Source: an uncultured Pelagibacteraceae bacterium
Lineage (GTDB): Bacteria; Pseudomonadota; Alphaproteobacteria; Pelagibacterales; Pelagibacteraceae
DNA length: 64,000 nt
Direction: 5' to 3'
Assembly: GCA_902592275.1 (NCBI GenBank)
Contig: CACJDW010000005.1
Coordinates: 1 to 64,000 of the forward strand
The position numbers and the translations under genes were made by a program. The notes below the pieces were generated by a model. The model was not told the DNA's origin and made no database searches. It saw nothing but the letters and a program-made list of their open reading frames with translations. Positions within the stretch are counted from its first letter, which is position 1. Every line of letters begins with the position of its first letter. This document shows positions 17,375 to 26,744 of this stretch, piece after piece.

Positions 17375-18298
17375 TTATCTGTAACCTTGAGCTGCCCACT
17401 TAATTACTTTAGCAGCATTATCAGGAGTTACGAAACCAGGACCAGTCATAACTACTCCAGCTGGCATAGTTCCATATCTCATGTACTGACCAAAAATTGC
17501 TATTGGTAAGTAACCTTGTAGGTATTGTTGTTGGTCAATTAAAAACTCTACTTTGCCTGCAGCAGCAGCTTTTAACATTCCTGGTGACATATCAAATGTA
17601 CCAAGTCTAACTTTACCAACTTTTCCAGCAGACTCTAAAGCTTTAAGGGCAGCTTCACCTGCAAGACCAGCACCTAAAGTTAGGATAGTGTCATATCCAC
17701 CACCTAATTTAGCAGCAACAGCTTTTTGAATTTCTGTTGGGTCATTAGAAGTTCCTAAGATGTCAACTGATCCACCAAAACCTTTTTTGAATCCAGCACA
17801 TCTTCTGTCTAGCGCAACGTTTCCAACTTCGTGGTTAACACATAGTGCTTTTTTACCACCAGCAGCTTTCATTTTTTGTCCGCCACCTACACCAGCTTCA
17901 AACTCAGTTTGTCCAACGTGAGCACTGATACCTAGTGATGCAAAGTCATCTGAACCAGAGTTCATTGAAATTACTGGGATACCAGCAGCGATAGCAGCTT
18001 TAACAGATTTCCCTAAAGCAGCAGCATCTGGAAGAGTAATCACAATACCTTTTGGTTTTTGTGAAACTGCGTTGTCAATTAATTTAGCCATTTCAACCAT
18101 GTCGAAAGTAGCGGGTGCAGTGTACTTGCAAGATATTCCCATATCTGCACATCCTTTATCTACACCATTCTTAGCAACAGACCAAAACGGGTCGTTAGCT
18201 TGTCCGTGAGATACAACGATCACATCTACTGCTAAAGCAGACACTGAAAGCATAACCCAAGCAACAAAAGCTAATAATGATTTGTATAATGTTTTCAT
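17375..18298 (-). CDS. CUT2-family sugar/inositol ABC transporter substrate-binding protein
   Basis: The 307-residue protein has a signal peptide (KSLLAFVAWVMLSVSALA, cleavage near residue 22) and a Peripla_BP_4 fold of the ribose/fructose type: VIVVSHGQANDPFWSVAKNG, KGIVITLPDAAALG, VISMNSGSDDF. It collects substrate in the periplasm for the following permease and ATPase. The neighbouring iolG- and iolE-like genes suggest inositol or a related polyol, but the binding residues cannot be read by eye. Confidence 0.9.
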   Translation of the reverse strand: MKTLYKSLLAFVAWVMLSVSALAVDVIVVSHGQANDPFWSVAKNGVDKGCADMGISCKYTAPATFDMVEMAKLIDNAVSQKPKGIVITLPDAAALGKSVKAAIAAGIPVISMNSGSDDFASLGISAHVGQTEFEAGVGGGQKMKAAGGKKALCVNHEVGNVALDRRCAGFKKGFGGSVDILGTSNDPTEIQKAVAAKLGGGYDTILTLGAGLAGEAALKALESAGKVGKVRLGTFDMSPGMLKAAAAGKVEFLIDQQQYLQGYLPIAIFGQYMRYGTMPAGVVMTGPGFVTPDNAAKVIKWAAQGYR

Positions 18299-18319
18299 TA
18301 TTTTCCCTCTCGTTTAAAT

Positions 18320-18333
18320 AAAAGTTAACTTTT
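18320..18333. promoter_or_regulatory. 14-bp palindrome upstream of the CUT2 binding-protein gene
   Basis: AAAAGTTAACTTTT is a perfect palindrome 22-35 bases upstream of the ATG. A second GTTAAC lies at about 18345. The inner AGTTAACT recurs at 48850 in the leader of another sugar-binding-protein gene. It could be an operator or part of a translation leader. Confidence 0.35.
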
Positions 18334-18445
18334 AATGCGCAAACGTTAACATAAAAAAAACCAAGTTGTAAAGACGACAACTTTAAAATGTATAACTTTT
18401 ATATATAGTTTATAATTGTTTTAGATTTTCTATTATTAGTTGTAT

Positions 18446-19447
18446 CTAAAATTTTATTTTAATTTGTTTTCTTTGTTTCAAAGAATTCGATGCAGCATTT
18501 GCTAAGATAAGAGCTCTTTTTCCATCCTCAAAACTAGATATGGGTTTATTTTTCTTTAATGTGTATCTTGCAAGTTCATCAAGCTGAAGCCTGTAAGCAT
18601 CAACATATCTATCAATAAAAAAATTAAGCAGAGGTTTTTTTTGAGAAGTATTGTTTTTGGAATATATTTCGGTCTCGTTTTCTTTTTTATTTCCAGAAAT
18701 CAACATGCCTTTAGATCCAAACAATTCCACTCTTTGATCATAACCAAAACTACAATGTCTCGAATTGGTGATAATACATTGTACACCTTTTTTAGATCTT
18801 AAAATACATGAGGCAAGCTCATAATCTTTTATTTTATTAAATTTTTTGTCAGAAATATTACTTCCTGTTGAAAAAATGGAGTCTACTTCATCTTTTTCCA
18901 AATAAAATCTAACTAAATCAAAGTCATGTATCATCATGTCTTTAAATATACCTCCAGAAACTTTTAAATAGTCTAAAGGAGGAGGGGCAGGATCTCTACT
19001 AGTAATTATAATTTTTTCTAGCTGTCCTATTTTTCCTTTTTGAAGCTCTTTTTTTAACGAACTATGACCCGGGTCATATCTTCTATTAAATCCCAATTGT
19101 ATTTTTGGATTAAGTTTTTTAATTTTTCTTAGGCATTTATTAACTTTTTCAATATTTAAATCTAAAGGTTTTTCACAGAAAATCACTTTTTTATATTTAG
19201 CACCTTCCTCAATTAATTTGATATGCGTTGGTGTACTTGATGCAATAAATATTAGATCTATATTTTTATCTTTGAAAGCAATTTTAGGATTGTTAATAGA
19301 TATTGAGTTAAATTTTTTCGATATTTTTTGATTAAGTTTTGTATTGATATCAAAAGTATATTTTAAGTTAAAACTTTTATGAGAAAATAAATTTTCAGCA
19401 TGCATTTGACCAATTCTTCCAAGACCAATTAAAGCAACGTTAATCAT
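18446..19447 (-). CDS. iolG: IolG-like inositol 2-dehydrogenase (Gfo/Idh/MocA family)
   Basis: The 333-residue protein has the Rossmann start VALIGLGRIGQMHAENL, the family motif FCEKPLDLN near residue 95 and GGIFKDMMIHDFDLVRF near residue 165, where Asp and His form the active site. This set is characteristic of myo-inositol 2-dehydrogenase, which oxidises inositol to scyllo-inosose with NAD. Its start overlaps the previous gene's stop by four bases. The link to inositol is supported by iolE nearby. Confidence 0.82.
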   Translation of the reverse strand: MINVALIGLGRIGQMHAENLFSHKSFNLKYTFDINTKLNQKISKKFNSISINNPKIAFKDKNIDLIFIASSTPTHIKLIEEGAKYKKVIFCEKPLDLNIEKVNKCLRKIKKLNPKIQLGFNRRYDPGHSSLKKELQKGKIGQLEKIIITSRDPAPPPLDYLKVSGGIFKDMMIHDFDLVRFYLEKDEVDSIFSTGSNISDKKFNKIKDYELASCILRSKKGVQCIITNSRHCSFGYDQRVELFGSKGMLISGNKKENETEIYSKNNTSQKKPLLNFFIDRYVDAYRLQLDELARYTLKKNKPISSFEDGKRALILANAASNSLKQRKQIKIKF

Positions 19448-20571
19448 AGCTTAACCCATTTTTTTGATTTGCTAGATTTTTTACATGCATTAATAAATTT
19501 AGCAGTTTCATATCCATCATCTTCATTAGGATAAAAAATTCTTTTTTTTGATTTTAATGATTCAGCAAACTCTCTATAAATATTAGAAAAAGCATCTAAA
19601 TAACCTTCAGGATGTCCAAATTTTATTCTAGAAAATTTTTTTGAAAAACTTGCGTCATGAAATCCCCTTTCTAATATTCTAACAGCTCCCTTTGATGGAT
19701 TAAATTTTAAATAAGTTGGATCATTTTGTACCCATTCTAAACTTCCTTTAGATCCAAAAATTCTTATTCTTAAACCATAAACCCCACCTCTTGCAGTACA
19801 ATTTGTCCAAAACATTCCTTTTGCACCATTATCAAATTCAATTAATACTTTAGCGTTGTTATCCATTTTAACTGTCTTTGATACTTGACTAATATCAGCA
19901 AAAACTTTTTTTGTTTTCAATCCAGACATATAACTTGCAAGATGACAAGCATGAGACCCAAGCTCATTTAAAACCGTAGAGACGCCTACAATTTTTTTAT
20001 CAAGTTTCCAACGAAACATTTTTCTAGAGTTTTTTTTATTTATTATTTTTCCTTCACTCCAGTCTTGAACATACTCAAAATTAATATCTTCTACTTTTCC
20101 AATTTTTCCTTTTTCAATTAATACTTTGGCTTCTCGAACCATTGGGTAAGCCGAATAATTATGTGTTAGAGCATATTTAATTTTTTTATTTTTTTTTATT
20201 TTATTAAATAAACTTTTGGCTTGTTTAAGATCAGCTGCAAAAGGTTTGTCAGAAATAATATGAATGTTTTTATCGATAAACTTTTCAGCAATAATTTGAT
20301 GACTTCCTGGTGGTGTCATTATTGATACAACATCAATTTTATCTTTTCGAAGACTTTCTTTGTTGGCCATCGTTAAATAATTTGAATAACATCTATCTGC
20401 AGTAACACCGATGCTCTTTCCAAACGAAGTTGATTGTTTTGAATTTCTTGAAAAAACTCCAGCTACAATTTCATATTTGTCATCAAACCTAGATGAAATT
20501 CTGTGCACGTGACCAATCCAAGAATTAGGTCCACCTCCAATGATACCTAGTTTTAATTTTTTAGATTTCAT
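19444..20571 (-). CDS. Gfo/Idh/MocA family oxidoreductase (inositol/sugar dehydrogenase-like)
   Basis: The 375-residue protein has GIIGGGPNSWIGHVHR at the start, ISDKPFA for the nicotinamide site and a C-terminal substrate domain with NELGSHACHLASY. It is clearly a paralogue of the 31326-32477 protein, sharing HVHR/GVHR, DVVSI.TP, DKP.A, ALTHNY..YPMVR and GHPEGYL. Such proteins often oxidise scyllo- or chiro-inositol or sugar derivatives. It is cotranscribed with the iolG-like gene and divergent from iolE with 30 bases between. Confidence 0.82.
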   Translation of the reverse strand: MKSKKLKLGIIGGGPNSWIGHVHRISSRFDDKYEIVAGVFSRNSKQSTSFGKSIGVTADRCYSNYLTMANKESLRKDKIDVVSIMTPPGSHQIIAEKFIDKNIHIISDKPFAADLKQAKSLFNKIKKNKKIKYALTHNYSAYPMVREAKVLIEKGKIGKVEDINFEYVQDWSEGKIINKKNSRKMFRWKLDKKIVGVSTVLNELGSHACHLASYMSGLKTKKVFADISQVSKTVKMDNNAKVLIEFDNGAKGMFWTNCTARGGVYGLRIRIFGSKGSLEWVQNDPTYLKFNPSKGAVRILERGFHDASFSKKFSRIKFGHPEGYLDAFSNIYREFAESLKSKKRIFYPNEDDGYETAKFINACKKSSKSKKWVKL

Positions 20572-20601
20572 TTTTAAAACTTATATATATAAGACTTATT
20601 T

Positions 20602-21504
20602 ATGTCAGTAAAATTAGGAATAGCACCGATTGCATGGAGTAATGATGACATGCCAGAACTAGGAGGTGATACTTCTTTAGAACAATGCTTGTCTGAAGCA
20701 AGTCAGGCAGGTTTTATTGGAATTGAGTCTGGAGGAAAATTTCCCAAAACATCCGAAGAGTTAATTCCTAAATTAAAAGAGTTTAATTTAAATCTTTGCT
20801 CAGGTTGGTATGGAGCAAATTTAAGAAAAAATAGCATTACAGAGGAAAAAAATTTAATTCAAGATCAGCTAAAATTATTTAAAGATTGCAACTCACCTTG
20901 TATGGTTTTTGCTGAGGTTTCAGGTTCAATTCAAGGAGATCCAAACAGAAGACTTTCTACAAGACCAAAAATGGATCTTGATGAAGCTAAAAAATACTAT
21001 TCAAAAATTTCTGAAATGGGAAAATATTTAGAAGATGAAGGAATGCCTCTTGCTTACCATCATCACATGGGAACTGTTATAGAAACTGAGGAAGATACCA
21101 TAAGATTGTTAGAAAATACCGATGATAGTGTTAAACTTACTTTAGATACTGGCCATATGTTATTTGCTCAGGGTAATTCTCTAAAAATTTTAAAAGATTT
21201 CAGTGAAAGACTTATTCATATGCACTGCAAAGATATTAGAAAAGATGTTTTAGAAAAATCTTTGAAGGAAGATTTAAGTTTTAGAGGAGCATTTTTAGAA
21301 GGTGCTTTTACAGTGCCTGGAGATGGTTGTATTGATTACAAACCATTATTTGATGTATTAAAAGAAAAAAAATATTCAGGCTGGTTGGTAGTTGAAGCTG
21401 AGCAAGATCCAGCAAAAGCCAATCCTTTTGAATATGCAAAGATTGGTTATAAATATTTAACTCAAACCTTAAATAGTAGCAATATAGAGATATATAAAAA
21501 TTGA
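20602..21504 (+). CDS. iolE: Inosose dehydratase IolE
   Basis: The 300-residue TIM-barrel protein has the IolE-type start LGIAPIAWSNDDMPELGG and metal-site blocks YHHHMGT, TLDTGHMLFA, MHCKDIR and VEAEQDP. IolE dehydrates scyllo-inosose to the trihydroxycyclohexanedione that IolD hydrolyses. It faces away from the two dehydrogenase genes. Its stop abuts the next convergent gene without a gap. Confidence 0.92.
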   Translation: MSVKLGIAPIAWSNDDMPELGGDTSLEQCLSEASQAGFIGIESGGKFPKTSEELIPKLKEFNLNLCSGWYGANLRKNSITEEKNLIQDQLKLFKDCNSPCMVFAEVSGSIQGDPNRRLSTRPKMDLDEAKKYYSKISEMGKYLEDEGMPLAYHHHMGTVIETEEDTIRLLENTDDSVKLTLDTGHMLFAQGNSLKILKDFSERLIHMHCKDIRKDVLEKSLKEDLSFRGAFLEGAFTVPGDGCIDYKPLFDVLKEKKYSGWLVVEAEQDPAKANPFEYAKIGYKYLTQTLNSSNIEIYKN

Positions 21505-22005
21505 TTATCTATAAATAGAAGTAAGTTCGTTGTTTCCTGCTGCAACACAAGGAGATTTGAAACAAGTACCAACAATCCATTCAGAACCAGGATCAGGTAA
21601 AAAATTTGAGGACATAACAAAGATCACTCCCATTTCAACTGCTTGACCAGCTTTACCTTCAGCTTTTATTCTTGGATCTGGATCAGTTTTTACTTTTGAG
21701 TCATCAGAAAATGGATTTTCTATTTTTAGATTTTCATTGATATAATTGACAACTTTATCAGCTATCCATTCACCATTACATGGATCACCCCAAACAGTGA
21801 ATTTACCTTCATCGTTGTTTCCACATTTATTAATTTCATCATTAATTAGATCAACGACTTTATTGTGATTTTCTTTTACTAAATTTGCTTTAGCTTCAAC
21901 TGCTGGCCTTGTACTTGCTGTCCAAATTAACATTCCAACTACAAAAATTGCTGATGCAGATACTAAAAACTCTAAAAAACCAAAATTCTTGAAATTAATT
22001 TTCAT
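21505..22005 (-). CDS. Hypothetical membrane-anchored protein
   Basis: I do not recognise this 166-residue protein. Residues about 9-30 (FLEFLVSASAIFVVGMLIWTA) are a single hydrophobic segment followed by a probable periplasmic domain with two cysteine pairs (CGNNDE...DPCNG and GTCFKSPC) that could form disulfides. The N-terminus resembles a type IV prepilin, with Gly before Phe, but the Glu is at +3 and not +5, so I do not call it a pilin. It follows the hydroxyacid dehydrogenase directly with no gap. Confidence 0.6.
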   Translation of the reverse strand: MKINFKNFGFLEFLVSASAIFVVGMLIWTASTRPAVEAKANLVKENHNKVVDLINDEINKCGNNDEGKFTVWGDPCNGEWIADKVVNYINENLKIENPFSDDSKVKTDPDPRIKAEGKAGQAVEMGVIFVMSSNFLPDPGSEWIVGTCFKSPCVAAGNNELTSIYR

Positions 22006-22971
22006 TTATAATTTTACAGTCTTTGATTTTTCCAACTTTTTATCAAAAAAATCAATAATATTTTGAATAGTTTCTTTTCCCATTCTTGTCATGCATTCCT
22101 CAGTGAATGCAGCAGTGTGTGGGCTCAAAAACACTTTATTATTTTTAAGCAAAGGATTGTTTGGATCAGGTGGCTCAATTTCAAAAACATCTAAACCAGC
22201 TCCAAGAATTAAATTTTCATTTAAAGCTTTATCTAGATCAATTTCATTTATAACTCCACCTCTTGCAGCATTAATTATAATGCAATTTTTTTTCATATTT
22301 TTTAGTAAATCATAATTGATAATATTTTTAGTTTTTTCATTAAGTGGCACATGAAGAGATATTGCGTCCATGTCTTTTGAGGTTTCCTCTAAATTATCGA
22401 CTTTTATACCGCCATGCTTTTCAATCATTTCTTTAGATACAAATGGATCATAAACAAAAACTTTCATTTCAAATCCATGACATCTTTTTATCAAAGCTTG
22501 TCCAATACGACCAAACCCAGCAATCAATATATTTTTATTCCACAATTCAACTGTTTTGGGCAATTTATTTCGATCATTGAATTTGCCGCTTTTAACAGTT
22601 TCATCATACATATTTCCTTTTTTAGAAATATTTAGCAGCATAAACATCACATGTTCAGCTACTGCTACTGCATTTGCAGTTGCTGTAATCGCAAGAGTGA
22701 TATTATTTTTTTTAGTACTCTCTAAGTCTATATTGTCATAACCAACACCATGTCTTGAAATAATTTTTAATTTAGTTGAACCTTCTATAACTTCACCAGT
22801 AAGTTTTGCAGTCCTGATAGAAATACCATCACAATCCTTTATCTTGGATTTTAAAAATTCATTATCTGTATTTTCTACTATTTCAAATTCATAATCAGAA
22901 TTATCTTCTAATAATTTTATTCCCGCAGTGTGAATAGGCTGAATAATTAAAATTTTTTTTTTACTACTCAT
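22006..22971 (-). CDS. D-2-hydroxyacid dehydrogenase (phosphoglycerate dehydrogenase-like)
   Basis: The 321-residue protein has the D-isomer-specific 2-hydroxyacid dehydrogenase fold. Residues near 75 read SRHGVGYDNID, the NAD loop is GFGRIGQALIKR, and the catalytic set is NAARGGVINE (Arg), the Glu in VFEIEPP and the His in LSPHTAA. The length fits a reductase of hydroxypyruvate, glyoxylate or a sugar acid rather than the long SerA. It lies in a catabolic region, so a role with sugar-derived acids is likely but unproven. Confidence 0.87.
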   Translation of the reverse strand: MSSKKKILIIQPIHTAGIKLLEDNSDYEFEIVENTDNEFLKSKIKDCDGISIRTAKLTGEVIEGSTKLKIISRHGVGYDNIDLESTKKNNITLAITATANAVAVAEHVMFMLLNISKKGNMYDETVKSGKFNDRNKLPKTVELWNKNILIAGFGRIGQALIKRCHGFEMKVFVYDPFVSKEMIEKHGGIKVDNLEETSKDMDAISLHVPLNEKTKNIINYDLLKNMKKNCIIINAARGGVINEIDLDKALNENLILGAGLDVFEIEPPDPNNPLLKNNKVFLSPHTAAFTEECMTRMGKETIQNIIDFFDKKLEKSKTVKL

Positions 22972-23012
22972 AGTTAAGTTTTAATAAGGACTTTCTAATA
23001 CGAAAATTAATT

Positions 23013-23037
23013 AAAAATGTAAATTACTTTTTACATG
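23013..23037 (-). terminator. Weak AT-rich hairpin at the DhaK stop codon
   Basis: On the minus strand ATGTAAA and TTTACAT flank six bases and are followed by TTTTT. The left arm contains the DhaK TAA stop codon. It may be a weak terminator that overlaps the coding end. Confidence 0.4.
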
Positions 23038-24023
23038 CCCCATCGCATAGCTGCAGTATGTACAGGTGCATCCCAATTTTTTAAAATTTCTTCATCACAT
23101 TTTAGGAGTGTTATAGATGCTCCTTGCATTTCAAGTGATGTACAATAATTACCAACTAAACTTCTTGTGATTTCAATACCTTTAGATTTTAAAATTTCAC
23201 AAGCATCATCGTATACTAAATATAATTCAGTAAGAGGAGTTCCGCCCATACCATTTACAAATAGAAGAGTCTTTTCATTTTTTTGTGGTTTTAAATCATC
23301 AAGTATAGCTTCCAACATATTATTGACTATTGTTTTTGATGTTTGAATTTTTTCTCTCTTTCTTCCAGGTTCACCGTGTATACCTACTCCAAATTCCATT
23401 TCATCATTTCCAATATCAAAAGTTGGTTTTCCTGCAGCAGGAACTGTGCAACTAGTAAAAGCAACACCCATAGTTCCTGAGTTTTTATTTACTTTTTCAC
23501 CAAGTTTTTTACATTCTTCTAAAGAACCTCCATTCTCAGCAAGCGATCCAACAATCTTTTCGACCAAAACTGTTGCAGCCACACCTCTTCTACCAGTTGT
23601 GAACGTAGAGTCTTCAACAGCGACATCGTCATTAGTAATGATGCTATCATTTTTACCTGAGTACATTTCTGCACCCATTTGAAAATTCATAATATCTCCA
23701 GAATAATTTTTAACTATGAACAAAACACCAGCTCCACTATCCACATGTTCAGCAGCAGCTTGCATTTGATCTGGAGTGGGTGCAGAAAAAACAAAACCTG
23801 GACATGCTGCATCTAGCATTCCATGACCAACAAAACCACCGTGCATCGGTTCATGTCCACTTCCTCCACCTGAAATTAAAGATACTTTTCCTTCTTTAGT
23901 TTTTGTCTTTCTAGAAATGAAGTTTGGCTCAAAATTTACTTTAATTATATCGCTATGCGCTTTACCAAATCCATTAAGACTTTCTTTTAAAAAATCATCA
24001 ACATTATTTATAAATTTTTTCAT
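23031..24023 (-). CDS. dhaK: Dihydroxyacetone kinase subunit DhaK-like
   Basis: The 330-residue protein has the DhaK motifs LISGGGSGHEPMHGGFVGHGML, ACPGFVFSAPTPDQM and GVGIHGEPGRKRE; the His of GIHGE is the residue that covalently holds the ketose. It binds dihydroxyacetone or a related triose/tetrulose for phosphorylation by DhaL. It is last in an operon with a CUT1 ABC transporter, so the kinase probably acts on the imported polyol after oxidation. No DhaM (PTS) gene is seen. Confidence 0.92.
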   Translation of the reverse strand: MKKFINNVDDFLKESLNGFGKAHSDIIKVNFEPNFISRKTKTKEGKVSLISGGGSGHEPMHGGFVGHGMLDAACPGFVFSAPTPDQMQAAAEHVDSGAGVLFIVKNYSGDIMNFQMGAEMYSGKNDSIITNDDVAVEDSTFTTGRRGVAATVLVEKIVGSLAENGGSLEECKKLGEKVNKNSGTMGVAFTSCTVPAAGKPTFDIGNDEMEFGVGIHGEPGRKREKIQTSKTIVNNMLEAILDDLKPQKNEKTLLFVNGMGGTPLTELYLVYDDACEILKSKGIEITRSLVGNYCTSLEMQGASITLLKCDEEILKNWDAPVHTAAMRWGM

Positions 24024-24031
24024 ATTTCCTC

Positions 24032-24661
24032 CTATTTATTAATTAGTGATTTGCATATTGTATCGATTATAAGTTGTGAAGAACGAGCTCCTGGATCTAT
24101 ATGACCTTTGGCACGTTCTCCTAAAAATGAAGCTCTACCTTTGGTAGCAAGCATGTCTTTTGTTGCTAACATTCTATCTTCAGCAATTTTTGTTATCTCA
24201 CTTAACCCTTCTTTCATATCCGTATTACCACTTTTTAATTCATTAAGTTTTTCTGATACTGGAATTAAAACATCCATCATTGTTTTTTCTCCAACATCTG
24301 CTTTTCCTCTTTCCTTCATTGCATTAATTCCCGTAATAACCATTTCACATGCTTTTTTAAAATCTATATCTTTATCTAGATCTGGTGTTTTAGCCATAGA
24401 CATAAAGAAAGTTCCAAACAAAGCTCCAGAAGAGCCACCAATACCTGACAAGACTTTCATAGCAATCATATTTAAACCTTTTTGTAAGGGTAGGTTTTTA
24501 ATATCATCTTCAAGCTCAACTACTAACTTAAGACCTCTTTGCACATTAAATATATGATCCCCATCTCCAATATTTTGATCTAGTGCTTCAATTTCTGCTG
24601 CATTTTGATCAATAACTATTTGAATATTTTTTGCTTGAGAAATTAAAAAATTAACGCTCAT
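24032..24661 (-). CDS. dhaL: Dihydroxyacetone kinase ADP/ATP-binding subunit DhaL-like
   Basis: Motifs are NIGDGDHIFN (Mg-ADP aspartates), GIGGSSGALFGTFF, DVGEKTMMDVLIP and GRASFLGERAKGHIDPGARSS, which cover the nucleotide-binding helical barrel of DhaL. I chose the ATG at 24661 (MSVNFLIS, 210 residues). The track start at 24685 adds ten residues before this and overlaps the ABC gene more deeply. Even so the start lies 11 bases inside the upstream ATPase gene, showing operon coupling. Confidence 0.9.
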   Translation of the reverse strand: MSVNFLISQAKNIQIVIDQNAAEIEALDQNIGDGDHIFNVQRGLKLVVELEDDIKNLPLQKGLNMIAMKVLSGIGGSSGALFGTFFMSMAKTPDLDKDIDFKKACEMVITGINAMKERGKADVGEKTMMDVLIPVSEKLNELKSGNTDMKEGLSEITKIAEDRMLATKDMLATKGRASFLGERAKGHIDPGARSSQLIIDTICKSLINK

Positions 24662-25661
24662 GTATCCTTTGGTCTCCGTTATCAAATTTTAAAACTTTAT
24701 TCGTATTAATGTCAAAATTAATTTTTTCATTAATTGATGACTTATAGCTACCCTGAATTGAAGCTAATATTTCATTGTCTTGAAAATTAATAGCTACCAC
24801 GGTCTCTGAACCTAAATTTTCTATAGAGATAACCTTTCCTTCGTATGGTCCATCACCTAACTCTATATTTTCTGGTCTAAGTCCAATTTTTGGTATGTTG
24901 TTATCTAGTTTAAATAAAGAACCAGGTAAAATATTTATTTTTGGTGAACCCAATCTTTGGGATACATAAATTGAATTTGGATTTTCATAAATTTCTTCAG
25001 GAGTTCCAATTTGAACAATTTTGCCTTCTTTTAAAACTCCAATTTTATCTGCCAATGTTGTTGCTTCAGCCTGATCATGTGTAACATACAATATAGTAGC
25101 ATTTAGATTTAATTGAATATTTTTTAATTCAACTCTTAGAGTTTCTCTTAGTTTAGCATCTAATGAGGAAAGTGGCTCATCCATTAAATAAATATTTGGT
25201 TCACGAACTAGAGCTCTACCAATAGCTACCCTTTGCATTTCTCCACCAGAAAGTTCAGTTGCTTTATTTTTTAATTTGTTTGTAATTTTGAGCATTTCAG
25301 CAATTTTCTCTACTTTATTTTTTATTTCTTCATCAGGAAGTTTTCTCATTGGAGACCTCAAAGGAAAAGCAAGATTTTCATAAACAGTATAATGAGGATA
25401 AAGAGAGTATTGTTGAAAAACAAAAGACACATCTCTTGAAGCAGGTTGATCATGAGTTATATTTTCATCATTGAATAATACATCGCCAGAATCAATTTTT
25501 TCTAAACCAGCTATACATCTAAGTGTTGTAGTTTTTCCGGCACCAGATGGACCCAGTAATACAAAAAATTGACCATCTTCAATTGTAAGATTTATATCCT
25601 CCAAAGCTTTAATTTTTTTATTATAAGTTTTAAATAATTTTTTTAATTCTACTTTTGCCAT
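24651..25661 (-). CDS. CUT1-family ABC transporter ATP-binding protein (second)
   Basis: The 336-residue MalK/UgpC-type ATPase has Walker A GPSGAGKTT, Q-loop FQQYSLYPH, signature LSGGEMQR, Walker B YLMDEPLSSLDA and H-loop VTHDQ, then a TOBE regulatory domain with IGLRPENIELG. It is the second of two such ATPases in this operon, joined to the first by a one-base overlap. A heterodimer of the two is the simplest reading. Confidence 0.93.
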   Translation of the reverse strand: MAKVELKKLFKTYNKKIKALEDINLTIEDGQFFVLLGPSGAGKTTTLRCIAGLEKIDSGDVLFNDENITHDQPASRDVSFVFQQYSLYPHYTVYENLAFPLRSPMRKLPDEEIKNKVEKIAEMLKITNKLKNKATELSGGEMQRVAIGRALVREPNIYLMDEPLSSLDAKLRETLRVELKNIQLNLNATILYVTHDQAEATTLADKIGVLKEGKIVQIGTPEEIYENPNSIYVSQRLGSPKINILPGSLFKLDNNIPKIGLRPENIELGDGPYEGKVISIENLGSETVVAINFQDNEILASIQGSYKSSINEKINFDINTNKVLKFDNGDQRIHER

Positions 25662-26743
25662 TATTTTATAAACTCACTATTTAAAGATTTGTCCGTCTGA
25701 CCGTCAAAAATAATAATGTTATTATTTAAAGGTTTAACCTGCACATTTTCATTCAATTTAACGTTAATAGAAATATCTGTTTTAACTTTAATTTCACCCA
25801 AACTTGTTTTAACTGTAATTATTTTTCTTGATCCTAAATACTCTACTCCAAAAACTGAACCTTTTAGACCTTCATTATTGTTTAGAGTTAAATTTTCTGG
25901 ACGAATACCAAAGAAATTTTTACTTCCTTTTGATTCCTCAAGCTGTTTGGGAATATCAAATTTAGCTCCTTCTATATTTACAAATGATTGATCTTTAGAA
26001 ATTCCCTCATTAACTTCAAAAAAGTTCATACCTGGAGATCCTATAAATGAGGCCACAAATTTAGTTTTAGGTTTATTGTAAATAATATTAGGCTCATCAG
26101 CTTGTAATATTTCACCACCATCCATAACTGCAATTCGGTCAGCTAATGACATTGCTTCTAACTGATCATGAGTTACATAAACTGTAGTTGCTCCAATATC
26201 TAAATGTAGTTTTTTTAATTCTAGACACATTAATTCTCTAAATTCAGCATCTAAAGTTCCCAATGGCTCGTCCATCAAAAATGCTTTTGGTCTTCTAACT
26301 AGTGCTCTACCTAAAGCTACCCGCTGTCTATCACCTCCCGAAAGAGAGGAAATGTTAGAATTTAAAATGTGATCAATTCTTAAAAGTTTTGCTGCTTCTT
26401 CAACTCGATTTTTGATATCACTTTTTTTATAACCCTGCATTTTTAGAGGAAATGATAAGTTGCTTCTTACATTCATGTGTGGATAGAGGGCAAATAATTG
26501 AAAAACAAAAGCTATATCTCTTTCTGATGCTCTTAACATTCCTACTTCTTCATCTCCAAGATATATCTCACCAGATGTAGGTAATTCTAATCCTGCAATC
26601 ATTCGAAGTGTTGTAGTCTTTCCACAACCAGATGGTCCAAGTAAAACAAAGAACTCTTTATCATTAATCGTTAAATTAGAATTTTTAACTGCAGTAAAAT
26701 CGCCAAATGATTTTTGTAAATTTACTATTTTAATTTGAGACAT
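25661..26743 (-). CDS. CUT1-family ABC transporter ATP-binding protein (first)
   Basis: The 360-residue MalK/UgpC-type ATPase has Walker A GPSGCGKTT, Q-loop FQLFALYPH, signature LSGGDRQR, Walker B FLMDEPLGTLDA and H-loop VTHDQLEAMS, then a TOBE domain (FGIRPENLTL). The signature has D instead of the commoner Q or E. It comes right after the 63-residue membrane protein gene. Two non-identical ATPases in one CUT1 operon resemble the rhizobial glycerol (glpSTPQ) arrangement. Confidence 0.93.
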   Translation of the reverse strand: MSQIKIVNLQKSFGDFTAVKNSNLTINDKEFFVLLGPSGCGKTTTLRMIAGLELPTSGEIYLGDEEVGMLRASERDIAFVFQLFALYPHMNVRSNLSFPLKMQGYKKSDIKNRVEEAAKLLRIDHILNSNISSLSGGDRQRVALGRALVRRPKAFLMDEPLGTLDAEFRELMCLELKKLHLDIGATTVYVTHDQLEAMSLADRIAVMDGGEILQADEPNIIYNKPKTKFVASFIGSPGMNFFEVNEGISKDQSFVNIEGAKFDIPKQLEESKGSKNFFGIRPENLTLNNNEGLKGSVFGVEYLGSRKIITVKTSLGEIKVKTDISINVKLNENVQVKPLNNNIIIFDGQTDKSLNSEFIK

Positions 26744-26744
26744 A

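Noticed and set aside
21505-22005. Type IV pilin or pseudopilin
   Set aside because: Glu is at +3 after the possible cleavage Gly, not +5, and no pilus assembly genes are in the window.
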